Source of the DNA: Rickettsia typhi
GTDB lineage: Bacteria; Pseudomonadota; Alphaproteobacteria; Rickettsiales; UBA1997
DNA: 43,815 bases
Assembly (NCBI GenBank): GCA_945901265.1
Contig: CAMDJZ010000008.1
Location: forward strand, 1 to 43,815
Reading direction: 5' to 3'
Of the stretch, positions 1 through 7,401 are shown piece by piece. The position numbers and the translations under genes are program-made. The notes under the pieces are model-generated. The model did not search any database. It was not told the DNA's origin and saw nothing but the letters and a program-made list of their open reading frames with translations. Each line of letters starts with the position of its first letter. The stretch's first letter is position 1.

Positions 1-585
1 GTTGTAAAAAATACCGAAAAAACTGCTAAAGATGCTCATCAAAAAATGATTTTTAAAGCAAATAAAATAATCACTGAACTTTACGAAAAAAAAATTGATA
101 AGAATGATATCAAAATTGATAGCTATGTTAGTCGTCCACGCTACGCCAGTGATTCATGCTTAAAAGGAAATTGCCCTTTAAATAAGCAAAACCCAATTGG
201 CTTTGAAGCTTCGCAAAAGATTTTTGTTAAAATACGTGACATAAAAAAATCTGGCGAAATTATTAGTTATTTAGCAGAGCAACTTATCGAAGAAATAAGT
301 CCAATTTCTTATGAAATAGATGATATTGAAAAAATTAAAGAGCAAGCTCGCGCAGAAGCAATTAATCTTGCCAGGCAGGATGCTAAAAATATTGCTAAAT
401 CTCTAGGGGTTAGGATTTCAAAAGTAATTAAGTTTAATGATAATCTACCCTTTGAAGACAAATTTAAAAAACATGGCATGATTGAAAATCGTGATGATTT
501 TGCGCCAGTTTTCACAATTGTTCAAGGTGAAAATGGTGAACAAAAATTACGCTCTAACGTTATAATAACTTATCAAATCAATTAG
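1..585 (+). CDS. SIMPL (DUF541) domain protein, 5' truncated by window edge
   Basis: The frame is open from base 1, so the gene begins upstream of the window and only the last 194 codons are present; an ATG at 46 is internal. The visible part fits the SIMPL/DUF541 family: an alternating pattern with a Tyr-rich stretch (SYVSRPRY), a central GFEASQKIFVKIRD segment matching the family's 'gy.a...v.v.vrd' core, then an Ala/Arg-rich helix (EQARAEAINLARQDAKNIAK) and a C-terminal beta strand. Proteins of this family are usually exported to the periplasm or outer membrane, but the signal peptide would lie outside the window. A CLKGNC motif near residue 55 is not typical and could form a disulfide. It stops one base before xthA, so the two are probably co-transcribed. 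The molecular function of SIMPL proteins is poorly defined. Confidence 0.75.
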   Translation, partial: VVKNTEKTAKDAHQKMIFKANKIITELYEKKIDKNDIKIDSYVSRPRYASDSCLKGNCPLNKQNPIGFEASQKIFVKIRDIKKSGEIISYLAEQLIEEISPISYEIDDIEKIKEQARAEAINLARQDAKNIAKSLGVRISKVIKFNDNLPFEDKFKKHGMIENRDDFAPVFTIVQGENGEQKLRSNVIITYQIN

Positions 586-586
586 G

Positions 587-1390
587 GTGAAAATTGTTTC
601 TTGGAATATTAATTCACTTCGCCTTCGTATAAATTTACTTAAAAAATTTAGCGAAATTTCTAGACCAGATATTATTTGCTTGCAAGAAATAAAAGTTGAA
701 GATTCTTTATTCCCATGCCTCGAACTAATTTCAATGGGTTATCAATATCTTGTATTTAGCGGTGAAAAATCATATAATGGCGTAGCAATATTATCAAAAT
801 TTCCTTTGTCAAATATTAACAAAATTGATGTTCACGCTTATGGACATAAACGTCATATTAGCGCAGAAATTTCGACAGCCATTGGTATAATTGAAATTCA
901 TGATTTTTATGTCCCAGCTGGTGGAGATGTTGCCGATCCAGATATCAATGACAAATTTGCTCATAAATTAAAATTTATCGATTGGATGTATGATTTTTTT
1001 CATGATCAAGCGCAACTAAATAAAAAAATTATTATTCTTGGCGATTTCAACATCGCTCCTTTAGAGCATGATGTTTGGTCTCATAAGCAATTGCTAGATG
1101 TAGTTTCGCATACTCCAATTGAGGTAGAAAAATTAAATAAAATCAAAAGTTCCTTGAATTTTATTGACACTCATCGCGCTCATGTTAGTAATGATCAAAA
1201 ACTTTATAGCTGGTGGAGTTATCGGGCAATTGAGCCATTAAAATCAAATCGTGGTAGGAGATTAGATCACATTTGGATTACACCAAATCTTGGCGAATAT
1301 CTTGAATCATCAAAAATTTATCGTGATTTTCGTTTAGTAAATCAACCGTCCGATCATGTTCCAATTGAAATAACTTTAAAATTAATTTAA
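587..1390 (+). CDS. xthA: Exodeoxyribonuclease III (AP endonuclease)
   Basis: This 267-aa protein is a full-length member of the ExoIII/EEP family, which cleaves DNA at abasic sites and removes 3' blocking groups in base-excision repair. Family motifs are in order: SWNINSLR at the start, the catalytic Glu in CLQEIKVED, the GVAILSK strand, the Asp/Asn pair in ILGDFNIAP, the SWWSYR segment, RLDHIWIT, and the terminal SDHVP containing the catalytic Asp-His. The start is GTG at 587, one base after the stop of the SIMPL gene; no ATG gives a better N-terminus because KIVSWN follows the GTG directly. The gene converges with the IleS fragment. A uracil-DNA glycosylase gene further along (29511) belongs to the same repair pathway. 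Confidence 0.95.
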   Translation: MKIVSWNINSLRLRINLLKKFSEISRPDIICLQEIKVEDSLFPCLELISMGYQYLVFSGEKSYNGVAILSKFPLSNINKIDVHAYGHKRHISAEISTAIGIIEIHDFYVPAGGDVADPDINDKFAHKLKFIDWMYDFFHDQAQLNKKIIILGDFNIAPLEHDVWSHKQLLDVVSHTPIEVEKLNKIKSSLNFIDTHRAHVSNDQKLYSWWSYRAIEPLKSNRGRRLDHIWITPNLGEYLESSKIYRDFRLVNQPSDHVPIEITLKLI

Positions 1391-1433
1391 AGGTTTCCAA
1401 TAATTATTAGTAAAAAATTTTAAATAAATATTT

Positions 1434-2243
1434 CTAACTAAAAACTATTGTTAAATCACCATAATCTAATTGATGTTGAAAATAAAATTTAGTTGATGAT
1501 GGTTTTTGATCAAGAACTTCTAGGTTCGATGTTAGTACTTGCTTTTTAATATATTCTGCAAAATCTTGCGCTACTTTTGAAATTATTGGATTACTTGAAT
1601 AAATTTTTAAAATAATTTGTCTAGAAATATCAAGATCAGCTTCTTTACGGTTTTGCTGGATTGCTCTCACAATATCACGAGCAATACCTTCATGCTCTAA
1701 CTTCTCAGAAATTTGAATATCCAGCATTACAAGATAATCATTGCTCGGTAAAGCGATAACGCTGAATTTACTTTCGTCATAATTTTTTATTGCTAACTTT
1801 AAATCAAATTCATCAGCAACTAAATCAATACCAGCAATTTGAATTGATTTATCATTTAGTTTTTGCCAATTGCCAGTTCGGGTTGCTTCGGTAATTTCTT
1901 TCATTTTTGCACCATATTTTGCGCCAATTTTTTTAAAATTAATTTGTAATTTTATTTCACTAAATTCTGCAACATCCTCGCGCGTAAAAATTTCTTTAAC
2001 ATTAACTTCTTCAGCAATAATATCCTTGAAATCTAATAATTTTTTAGCATCTTTACCGATGATTGTAAGGCTCTGCAGTGGAAGTCTTACGCGTAAGTTT
2101 TTATTGTCGCGGATTGATAAAGCGCTTGAACAAATATTCCTGACTAAATCCATAGCCCTTATTAACTCATCTTCATCATTTAAAAAACCTACATCCGGAA
2201 AATCTTGCAGATGGACTGAAATTGAGCGATTGATTTTCGTCAT
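1434..2243 (-). CDS. Free-standing C-terminal domain of isoleucyl-tRNA synthetase
   Basis: The 269 residues match only the last quarter of IleRS: the SVHLQDFPD junction after the anticodon-binding helices, the MDLVRNI..ALSIRDNKNLRVRLPL helix, and the LEHEGIARDIVRAIQQ segment near the C-terminus. The catalytic Rossmann fold, with its HIGH and KMSKS motifs, the editing domain and most of the anticodon-binding domain are absent. Upstream on this strand there is only purM, whose stop overlaps this start in an ATGA arrangement, so it looks translationally coupled to purM. The frame is intact over 269 codons in AT-rich DNA, which suggests it is, or recently was, translated. Alternatives are a 3' duplication of ileS captured behind purM, the remnant of a deleted ileS, or a genuinely split synthetase whose catalytic part lies elsewhere. 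The sequence alone cannot decide. Confidence 0.85.
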   Translation of the reverse strand: MTKINRSISVHLQDFPDVGFLNDEDELIRAMDLVRNICSSALSIRDNKNLRVRLPLQSLTIIGKDAKKLLDFKDIIAEEVNVKEIFTREDVAEFSEIKLQINFKKIGAKYGAKMKEITEATRTGNWQKLNDKSIQIAGIDLVADEFDLKLAIKNYDESKFSVIALPSNDYLVMLDIQISEKLEHEGIARDIVRAIQQNRKEADLDISRQIILKIYSSNPIISKVAQDFAEYIKKQVLTSNLEVLDQKPSSTKFYFQHQLDYGDLTIVFS

Positions 2244-3232
2244 ACCAATTCTCCAATTTCAAAAACTTCTTCGCCATTAGCTTGCAAAATTTGCTTAATT
2301 TCATCAACGTTATTCTTATTAACAACTAGAGCCATGCCAATTCCACAATTAAAAGTGCGATACATTTCTTCATCACTTACCTTACCAATTTTTTGTAGTA
2401 ATTTAAAAATTTCTGGCATTTGCCAAGCTTTATAATTAATTTTTGCTTGCAGATTTTTTGATAAAACTCGCGGAATATTTTCTACAATACCACCTCCTGT
2501 AATATGAGCTAAAGCCTTTATTTTATTGGTTTTTAAAACTTCTAAAACAGATTTAACATAAATTTTTGTTGGGGTAATTAAAATTTCAGCAAAAGTTTTT
2601 TTATCAAAAGCAATGTCAAAAAAATTTAAAGAATTTTGCTTGAGAATATAACGCACGAGCGAGTAACCATTGGAGTGAATTCCGCTTGATGCCAAGCCAA
2701 GCAAAATGTCTCCCGCTTGCGTTTGTTGTGGCAATATTGAGTCACGTTCAACCGCTCCCACTGCGAATCCTGCTAAATCATAATCACCATTGCTATACAT
2801 ATCAGGCATTTCAGCAGTCTCACCTCCAATTAATGCGCAATTTGCCTGTTTACAACCTTCGGCAATTCCAGAAATTACTTGCTTGGCAATTTCAATTTGC
2901 AATTTAGAGCAAGCAAAATAATCGAGAAAAAATAATGGTTGTGCGCCTTGAACTATTAGGTCATTAACTGACATTGCTACCAGATCAATTCCAATGGTTT
3001 GATGCTGATTAGTTTCAATAGCGATTTTTAATTTTGTCCCAACGCCATCAGTTGATGAAACTAGAATTGGATCATTATATCCGCATTTTTTTAAGTCGAA
3101 TAACGCTCCAAATCCACCCAGATCGCAAAAGGAGCCCGGCCTTTGCGTTGCCTTAGCCATAGGTTTAATTAGGTTGACTAATTGATTTCCAGCATCAATA
3201 TCAACACCGGCTTTTTTATATGTTGTAGACAT
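2240..3232 (-). CDS. purM: Phosphoribosylformylglycinamidine cyclo-ligase (AIR synthetase)
   Basis: PurM makes aminoimidazole ribonucleotide from FGAM with ATP, the fifth step of de novo purine synthesis. The 330-aa length is normal. Visible motifs are GSFCDLGGFGALFDL near residue 35, the VSSTDGVGTKLKIA nucleotide/substrate loop, the GIDLVAMSVNDL segment, the IGGETAEMPDMY motif near the middle, the SSGIHSNGYSLVR strand and AHITGGGIVENIPR. Nothing appears to be missing. Its last codons overlap the start of the IleS-domain gene by four bases. The DUF2066 gene diverges on the other side; a purM / DUF2066 / perM neighbourhood is common in proteobacteria. Confidence 0.96.
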   Translation of the reverse strand: MSTTYKKAGVDIDAGNQLVNLIKPMAKATQRPGSFCDLGGFGALFDLKKCGYNDPILVSSTDGVGTKLKIAIETNQHQTIGIDLVAMSVNDLIVQGAQPLFFLDYFACSKLQIEIAKQVISGIAEGCKQANCALIGGETAEMPDMYSNGDYDLAGFAVGAVERDSILPQQTQAGDILLGLASSGIHSNGYSLVRYILKQNSLNFFDIAFDKKTFAEILITPTKIYVKSVLEVLKTNKIKALAHITGGGIVENIPRVLSKNLQAKINYKAWQMPEIFKLLQKIGKVSDEEMYRTFNCGIGMALVVNKNNVDEIKQILQANGEEVFEIGELV

Positions 3233-3393
3233 TAATTAATTTATTAATTCTTAACTATTGCTGTTGTAATTTATTTAAAATTAAAAATTTAAGCAATAAT
3301 TTTCTTGCCATTTTTAACTTAAAGATAAAGACTAGCAAAAAATATTGTTGAAGAATATTTACCTTAAGTTTATTTTCAAACTAAATCTTAAAT

Positions 3394-3454
3394 GGGTTGA
3401 GAATTAAGCATTTTCAGTATCTTCTGACATTAAATTCTAATATTTAATCAACCC
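3394..3454 (+). promoter_or_regulatory. Predicted nested hairpin in the DUF2066 leader
   Basis: Three nested inverted repeats share one centre: GGGTTGA (3394-3400) with TCAACCC (3448-3454), GAATT (3401-3405) with AATTC (3433-3437), and TCAG (3414-3417) with CTGA (3424-3427) around a TATCTT loop. The structure ends 22 bases before the ATG at 3477. There is no T-tract, so it is not an intrinsic terminator. It may be a leader structure or an operator; the fold was worked out by eye. Confidence 0.35.
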
Positions 3455-3476
3455 TAAAGCACTTAAAACCAAATTT

Positions 3477-4568
3477 ATGTTAAGATTTTTTTTAGCATTA
3501 TTATTTTGCATTTTCGGATTAGCTAATTCCAGCTTTTGTGCCGATAGCGAAATTTATTTAGTTGAAAATGTTTCCGCCAAAACAGCAGCAAAATCTCCAA
3601 CATTAGCGAGAAATTCAGCTGTAGCTAGTGCTCGCCGTGATGGTTTTTTAATTCTTCTTACGCGTCTCGAATTAAATACTGCGATTGCCGATGAAATCAA
3701 TGATGATGAAATTTCTGAAATGGTTAGCTCCGAACAAATTCAAAATGAAAAAATCGCTGGAAATACCTATTCTGCAACTTTTAACATAACTTTTGCTAAA
3801 AATTTTGTTGATCATATTTTGCAAAAAAAAACTAAGGAAATTATAAATAACGTCGAAAATAATCCTAAAAATAAAGTAAGCGATAATAATGAAATCGCCA
3901 TTATCATCGCAGGAATTGCTGATAAAAAAAGGATCAAACTTTGGGAAGAAGAAAATCAATGGCGATACGCTCTAAATCGCTATCTTGGAACAAGAAGTAA
4001 AAAAAATTTTTTAGTAGGTCAACCCGACATTGACAATATTGCTACTATCAATAATGAAAATATTAGCGATCTAAGTTACGCAGATATTGAGTCGATGCTA
4101 AATAAATACAATGCCTTATCAGCTTACACAATCATTCTAAATTATGATAATATTGAAAATAAAATTATTTTAGATGTTAATCATATTCGTAAAATGCAGA
4201 AGAAACAGCTGCGCCTCAGCTTTGTAAATGTTGATCGCCTTAACTACGAGCAACTTCTTGATATTGTTGCCAAGAAAACAATTGAATATTTAGCTAGCAC
4301 TCAATTTGTTGGCGACAAAAACCTTAACAATAATTTTATTCGCTTGGAAATTAATTTTGTAAATTTGGATAGCTGGATCATTGCTAAGAAAAAAATTGAA
4401 AATTGTAATTTTATAAGTCAAATAAATATCGAATCATTATCGCGTGATTATGCGGTTATTTCAGTCAATTACAATGATTTGAATAATAAAATTGAAGATA
4501 ATTTTGGGCGTTTAAATTTTTCAGTCGATAAAAAAAGCGATAATTTTTATTCATTAACAATTAACTAG
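3477..4568 (+). CDS. DUF2066 domain exported protein
   Basis: This 363-aa protein starts with a clear Sec signal peptide (a hydrophobic run over residues 2-17, with a likely cut near FCA at 20-22). The body matches the DUF2066 family: the NSAVASARRDGFLILLTRL helix, the NTYSATFNITFAKNFVDHIL segment, and a middle part with RIKLWEEENQW preceded by the IAIIIAGI strand. Members are periplasmic or envelope proteins of unknown function. They are often encoded between purM and perM in proteobacteria, as here. The perM start follows by 18 bases, so the two are probably one transcript. The C-terminal 100 residues are Asn/Ile-rich and not informative. Confidence 0.75.
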   Translation: MLRFFLALLFCIFGLANSSFCADSEIYLVENVSAKTAAKSPTLARNSAVASARRDGFLILLTRLELNTAIADEINDDEISEMVSSEQIQNEKIAGNTYSATFNITFAKNFVDHILQKKTKEIINNVENNPKNKVSDNNEIAIIIAGIADKKRIKLWEEENQWRYALNRYLGTRSKKNFLVGQPDIDNIATINNENISDLSYADIESMLNKYNALSAYTIILNYDNIENKIILDVNHIRKMQKKQLRLSFVNVDRLNYEQLLDIVAKKTIEYLASTQFVGDKNLNNNFIRLEINFVNLDSWIIAKKKIENCNFISQINIESLSRDYAVISVNYNDLNNKIEDNFGRLNFSVDKKSDNFYSLTIN

Positions 4569-4586
4569 AACTATTAAGAATAACTT

Positions 4587-5663
4587 ATGCCTAAGAGACT
4601 TAGTGAAAAATTATTAATTATTATTCCTCTAGTTGCTATGGCGATTTTTGCGGTTTATCAAATTAGAAGTGTTCTTAGTCCATTTTTAATTTCATTAATT
4701 ATCGCCTATTTTTTGCACCCTCTCGTCGATAAAATGCAGAATCACCACAGAATTCCGCGAAGCTTGTCAACATTGCTTATTTTACTAATATTTTTTTCAA
4801 TATTATTTGGCTTACTTGCTGTAAGTATTCCACTAGCTTATTCTCAAGCTATACAATTTATTGAAAATTTACCGCGCTACGCTCAAATTATTAACATCGA
4901 TATTTATCCCAAAATTGCTGATTCACTTAATCAATTTGGATTTAATACCGATAAAAGTCTCTTTCAATTTCTTGAAACTCATAAATTTAATATTGAAATC
5001 AGCAATCTTTTACAAAAAATATTTATCAACACCGCGAGTTCTTCGGCTTCTCTTGTCAATATTTTATCGCTAATTTTTATTATGCCAATTTTGGTTTTTT
5101 ATCTTCTCAAAGATTGGGATCGATTAATCAAAAACCTTAACAATAATTTGCCTGAAAAAATTTCACAACCTATACGCGAATTAGCCTTTAAAATTGACAA
5201 AACCTTGGCTGGATTTATTCGTGGACAAATTCACGTTTGCCTAATTTTAGGCTGTATTTACGCAACTTTATTAAGTTTTTGCGGCCTTGATTATGGTTTT
5301 TTAATTGGCATATTAACAGGGATTTTTTCTTTTATTCCATTTATTGGCATGCTTTGCGGGATAACAACTGCAATTATAATTGCGTTATTTCAATGGGGTC
5401 TAGATCTACAAAATATAGGTTTAATTTCTGCGGTGTTTGTTTTTGGTCAAATTATTGAATCAAATTTCCTTACTCCAAACTTGATTGGTAGCAAAATTGG
5501 TCTTCATCCAGTATGGATTATTTTTGGCTTATTTTTCTTCGGAACTGTTTTTGGCTTATTTGGAATAATATTTGCAGTTCCCCTAACTGCAACAAGTGGG
5601 GTTATAATCAAATTTTTAATTTTCAATTATACAAAAAAGAAGCATGACTCTAAGCAAGATTGA
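4587..5663 (+). CDS. perM: AI-2E family (PerM-like) membrane protein
   Basis: A 358-aa polytopic inner-membrane protein of the AI-2E/PerM family, which includes exporters of autoinducer-2 and small-molecule or ion permeases. The N-terminal helices at about 9-27 and 30-47 carry the FLISLIIAYFLHPLVD motif, followed by the RSLSTLLILLIFF helix. A soluble middle segment spans about 95-150. The C-terminal block has ILVFYLLKDWD, then FIRGQIHVCLILG, the GILTGIFSFIPFIGM signature, GQIIESNFLTPNLIGSKIGLHPVWI and a final GLFGIIFAVPL helix. These are the conserved family elements, in order. The substrate cannot be inferred. The 3' end overlaps the MerR-like gene by 20 bases. Confidence 0.88.
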   Translation: MPKRLSEKLLIIIPLVAMAIFAVYQIRSVLSPFLISLIIAYFLHPLVDKMQNHHRIPRSLSTLLILLIFFSILFGLLAVSIPLAYSQAIQFIENLPRYAQIINIDIYPKIADSLNQFGFNTDKSLFQFLETHKFNIEISNLLQKIFINTASSSASLVNILSLIFIMPILVFYLLKDWDRLIKNLNNNLPEKISQPIRELAFKIDKTLAGFIRGQIHVCLILGCIYATLLSFCGLDYGFLIGILTGIFSFIPFIGMLCGITTAIIIALFQWGLDLQNIGLISAVFVFGQIIESNFLTPNLIGSKIGLHPVWIIFGLFFFGTVFGLFGIIFAVPLTATSGVIIKFLIFNYTKKKHDSKQD

Positions 5664-6282
5664 TGATAGTATTGAAAAACTCTCTAAAAATAATCAAAAA
5701 ACATTTCTACAAATTATTGCCGATCTAGAGGTTGAAGAATCTGACCTTAACTATTGGCTAGAAATTTTTAGCGAATTAACTCCAAAGATAAATGAAAATG
5801 GTGAGCAATATTTTACCAATCGCCAGTTTAGTACCATAAAAAAAATTAAAAAATTTGTAATTGATGAAGGTGGAGATGCCAATGATTTGTTAAGAATTAT
5901 TAATCAAAAAAAAACTGAAAAAAACCTTAATAATTCTCCAAAAACTAAGCATCATTATTTTGAAAATTCTGTGCAACTTGAAGATATTGACCAAAATTTT
6001 ATTTCGCATTCTGTCTCAGAAAAGTCAATTCAAATTGATGATTTTATTACTGCGCAAACCCTTGATAATAATTCATCACAAGCAATATGCCAAGATATTA
6101 CAAACGAACAAGATCATGAATTAACAATTGACAATCAAGTTGATTTAAACGCAAAATTACAAGATTTTTCTCGCATAAAGCTTTATAATATTCACCCAAA
6201 AATTAATGAACAAATTCAGCATCGCGTCAAATGTGTAAAACTCAATTTAGATGAATTAAATAATCTATTAAAAAATCTTTAA
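5644..6282 (+). CDS. Divergent MerR-type helix-turn-helix protein
   Basis: Residues about 20-90 follow the winged-helix layout of alphaproteobacterial MerR regulators: FLQIIADLEVEESDLNYWLE matches the first helix-turn-helix ('IgevA..L.v....LR.WE'), then a wing (TPKINENGEQYFT) and QFSTIKKIKKFVIDEGGDANDLLRII matches the 'L.rI..Ll.eeG.....v..lL' helix. Several DNA-contact residues normal in the family, such as the Arg before the Trp and the paired Arg/Tyr of the wing, are changed. The middle (about 90-175) is acidic and low complexity, and a short coiled helix closes the protein. The ATG lies inside the perM 3' end (20-base overlap), which argues for translational coupling. It may be a degenerate regulator or a protein that kept only the fold. 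Confidence 0.55.
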   Translation: MTLSKIDDSIEKLSKNNQKTFLQIIADLEVEESDLNYWLEIFSELTPKINENGEQYFTNRQFSTIKKIKKFVIDEGGDANDLLRIINQKKTEKNLNNSPKTKHHYFENSVQLEDIDQNFISHSVSEKSIQIDDFITAQTLDNNSSQAICQDITNEQDHELTIDNQVDLNAKLQDFSRIKLYNIHPKINEQIQHRVKCVKLNLDELNNLLKNL

Positions 6283-6301
6283 AATAATTAGTTTCATTAT
6301 T

Positions 6302-6433
6302 TTGACTATCCATTTGATTTTTCAATATGAGAAATGGTATATATCAATTCCAGTAAAACCATCACATAAAGCTAATATTTACCCAAAAAAAATGTCGCGG
6401 ATGTTGCAATTCATCGATAAAGAAACGATATAA
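6302..6433 (+). CDS. Possible small membrane-anchored ORF, no homology recognised
   Basis: A frame without stops runs from 6272 to the TAA at 6431-6433 between the MerR-like gene and convergent ccmE. The first usable start is TTG at 6302, giving 43 aa; no ATG is near the 5' end. The product would have a short hydrophobic start (LTIHLIF), then a basic, Pro-containing tail (YISIPVKPSHKANIYP). The composition looks more protein-like than chance AT-rich sequence, and an open run of over 50 codons is uncommon here. It could equally be the remnant of a decayed gene. Confidence 0.2.
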   Translation: MTIHLIFQYEKWYISIPVKPSHKANIYPKKMSRMLQFIDKETI

Positions 6434-6474
6434 TTTTTTCTAAATTTCTGTTAACAAATTTAATTTTTAAATTG

Positions 6475-6936
6475 TTATTGGATTGGTGGTTTAATATTTT
6501 TAATTTCGTAAGGCACATATTTTTCGTCATGCTTGATCAATAATTCACGAGAAAAGAATTTATTTTTTTTAGAATCATAAATACCTTTCGCAACCACTCC
6601 TTGATTATCGCGAAACAAATCCGGAACAAGGCCAATATGCTCAATAATTAAATCTTTTTTATAATCAGTAATAACAAATTCAACAGTTAATGCGTCAATT
6701 CTTTTTAATGATTTTTCTTTAACTAAGCCACCAACGCGAATATTTTTCCCCAGAATTTTATTATTAATTTTATTATTAATTTTGTTGCTGTTTTCTATTT
6801 CATTAAAAATTTCTTCAGGTGTATAAAAAAATACTAAACTATCGCGAAAATTGCTAATGACCAACAATAATCCACACAAAGAAATTCCAATAATTATGGT
6901 AATAAAAATTATTCTTTTTTGTTTATAGTTAATCAT
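6475..6936 (-). CDS. ccmE: Cytochrome c maturation haem chaperone CcmE
   Basis: CcmE carries haem covalently in the periplasm and hands it to apocytochrome c in system I maturation. The 153-aa protein has one N-terminal membrane anchor (about residues 9-26) and a periplasmic OB-fold. The haem-binding motif is present as KHDEKYVPYE, with His136 and Tyr140 at the HDExY positions. VRVGG/LVKEKSL-type and VEFVITD strands match the family. An Asn/Ile/Lys-rich insertion (NKINNKINNK, about 51-60) sits between the anchor and the OB-fold; its underlying DNA is a short AT-rich repeat. The start overlaps the end of ccmD. The other ccm genes are not in the window. Confidence 0.93.
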   Translation of the reverse strand: MINYKQKRIIFITIIIGISLCGLLLVISNFRDSLVFFYTPEEIFNEIENSNKINNKINNKILGKNIRVGGLVKEKSLKRIDALTVEFVITDYKKDLIIEHIGLVPDLFRDNQGVVAKGIYDSKKNKFFSRELLIKHDEKYVPYEIKNIKPPIQ

Positions 6937-7072
6937 TTTTTTTAACTTTTCTTAAAGATTTTTTTAAGTAAAAATATTTGATAATAACCAACGCCAAGAA
7001 ACCGAATCCAACCAAGAAGGACAAGGCGTAACAAGCCATAACATAATTTGAATAATCGTGCAAATTTTCCAT
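6929..7072 (-). CDS. ccmD: Haem exporter accessory protein CcmD
   Basis: CcmD is a tiny membrane protein that helps release CcmE from the CcmABC haem-loading complex. The preferred start is the ATG at 7070-7072, giving 47 aa beginning MENLHDYSNYVMACYALSF. The frame can be extended upstream to 7120, but that adds a basic stretch not seen in CcmD. The protein has one membrane helix (about residues 12-31), preceded by the Tyr-containing 'Y..YV..CYAL' pattern and followed by a basic tail (LKKSLRKVKK). Both are typical of the family. It overlaps ccmE by 8 bases. Confidence 0.8.
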   Translation of the reverse strand: MENLHDYSNYVMACYALSFLVGFGFLALVIIKYFYLKKSLRKVKKND

Positions 7073-7207
7073 ATTTTTAAATTTTTTAAAGCTAATTACT
7101 TGCAAAATAAAGCTTGGCAATTAAATTGCTAAGAGATTTATTTTAAGCAACCATTTTGTAAATTAAATTTTACAACAAAATTTTATTTAATGTCAAATCA
7201 TAACTAT

Positions 7208-7283
7208 GCCTAGATAGCTCAGTCGGTAGAGCAAAGGACTGAAAATCCTTGTGTCGGCGGTTCGATTCCGTCTCTAGGCACCA
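7208..7283 (+). tRNA. tRNA-Phe (anticodon GAA)
   Basis: A complete 76-base cloverleaf: acceptor stem GCCTAGA / TCTAGGC, D-arm GCTC..GAGC, anticodon stem AAGGA / TCCTT with loop CTGAAAA, and T-arm around TTCGATT. The discriminator is A, and the CCA end is encoded at 7281-7283. The anticodon GAA reads Phe codons. All stems pair, with one G-U in the T-stem. Confidence 0.97.
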
Positions 7284-7401
7284 CCTTCCCAAACATACCA
7301 CCCATGCACTTTTCAGCCTAAAATTTTTAACTAAAAAATTAAATTAAATTTTTACACTCCTTTGCGCAAAATTTTGAATTTATTTTAATGTTAAAAAGCA
7401 A

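Noticed and set aside
1870-2280. 136-aa plus-strand ORF opposite the IleS domain and the end of purM
   Set aside because: It runs antisense to two recognisable proteins, has Ser/Leu/Phe-rich antisense composition and no recognised motif.
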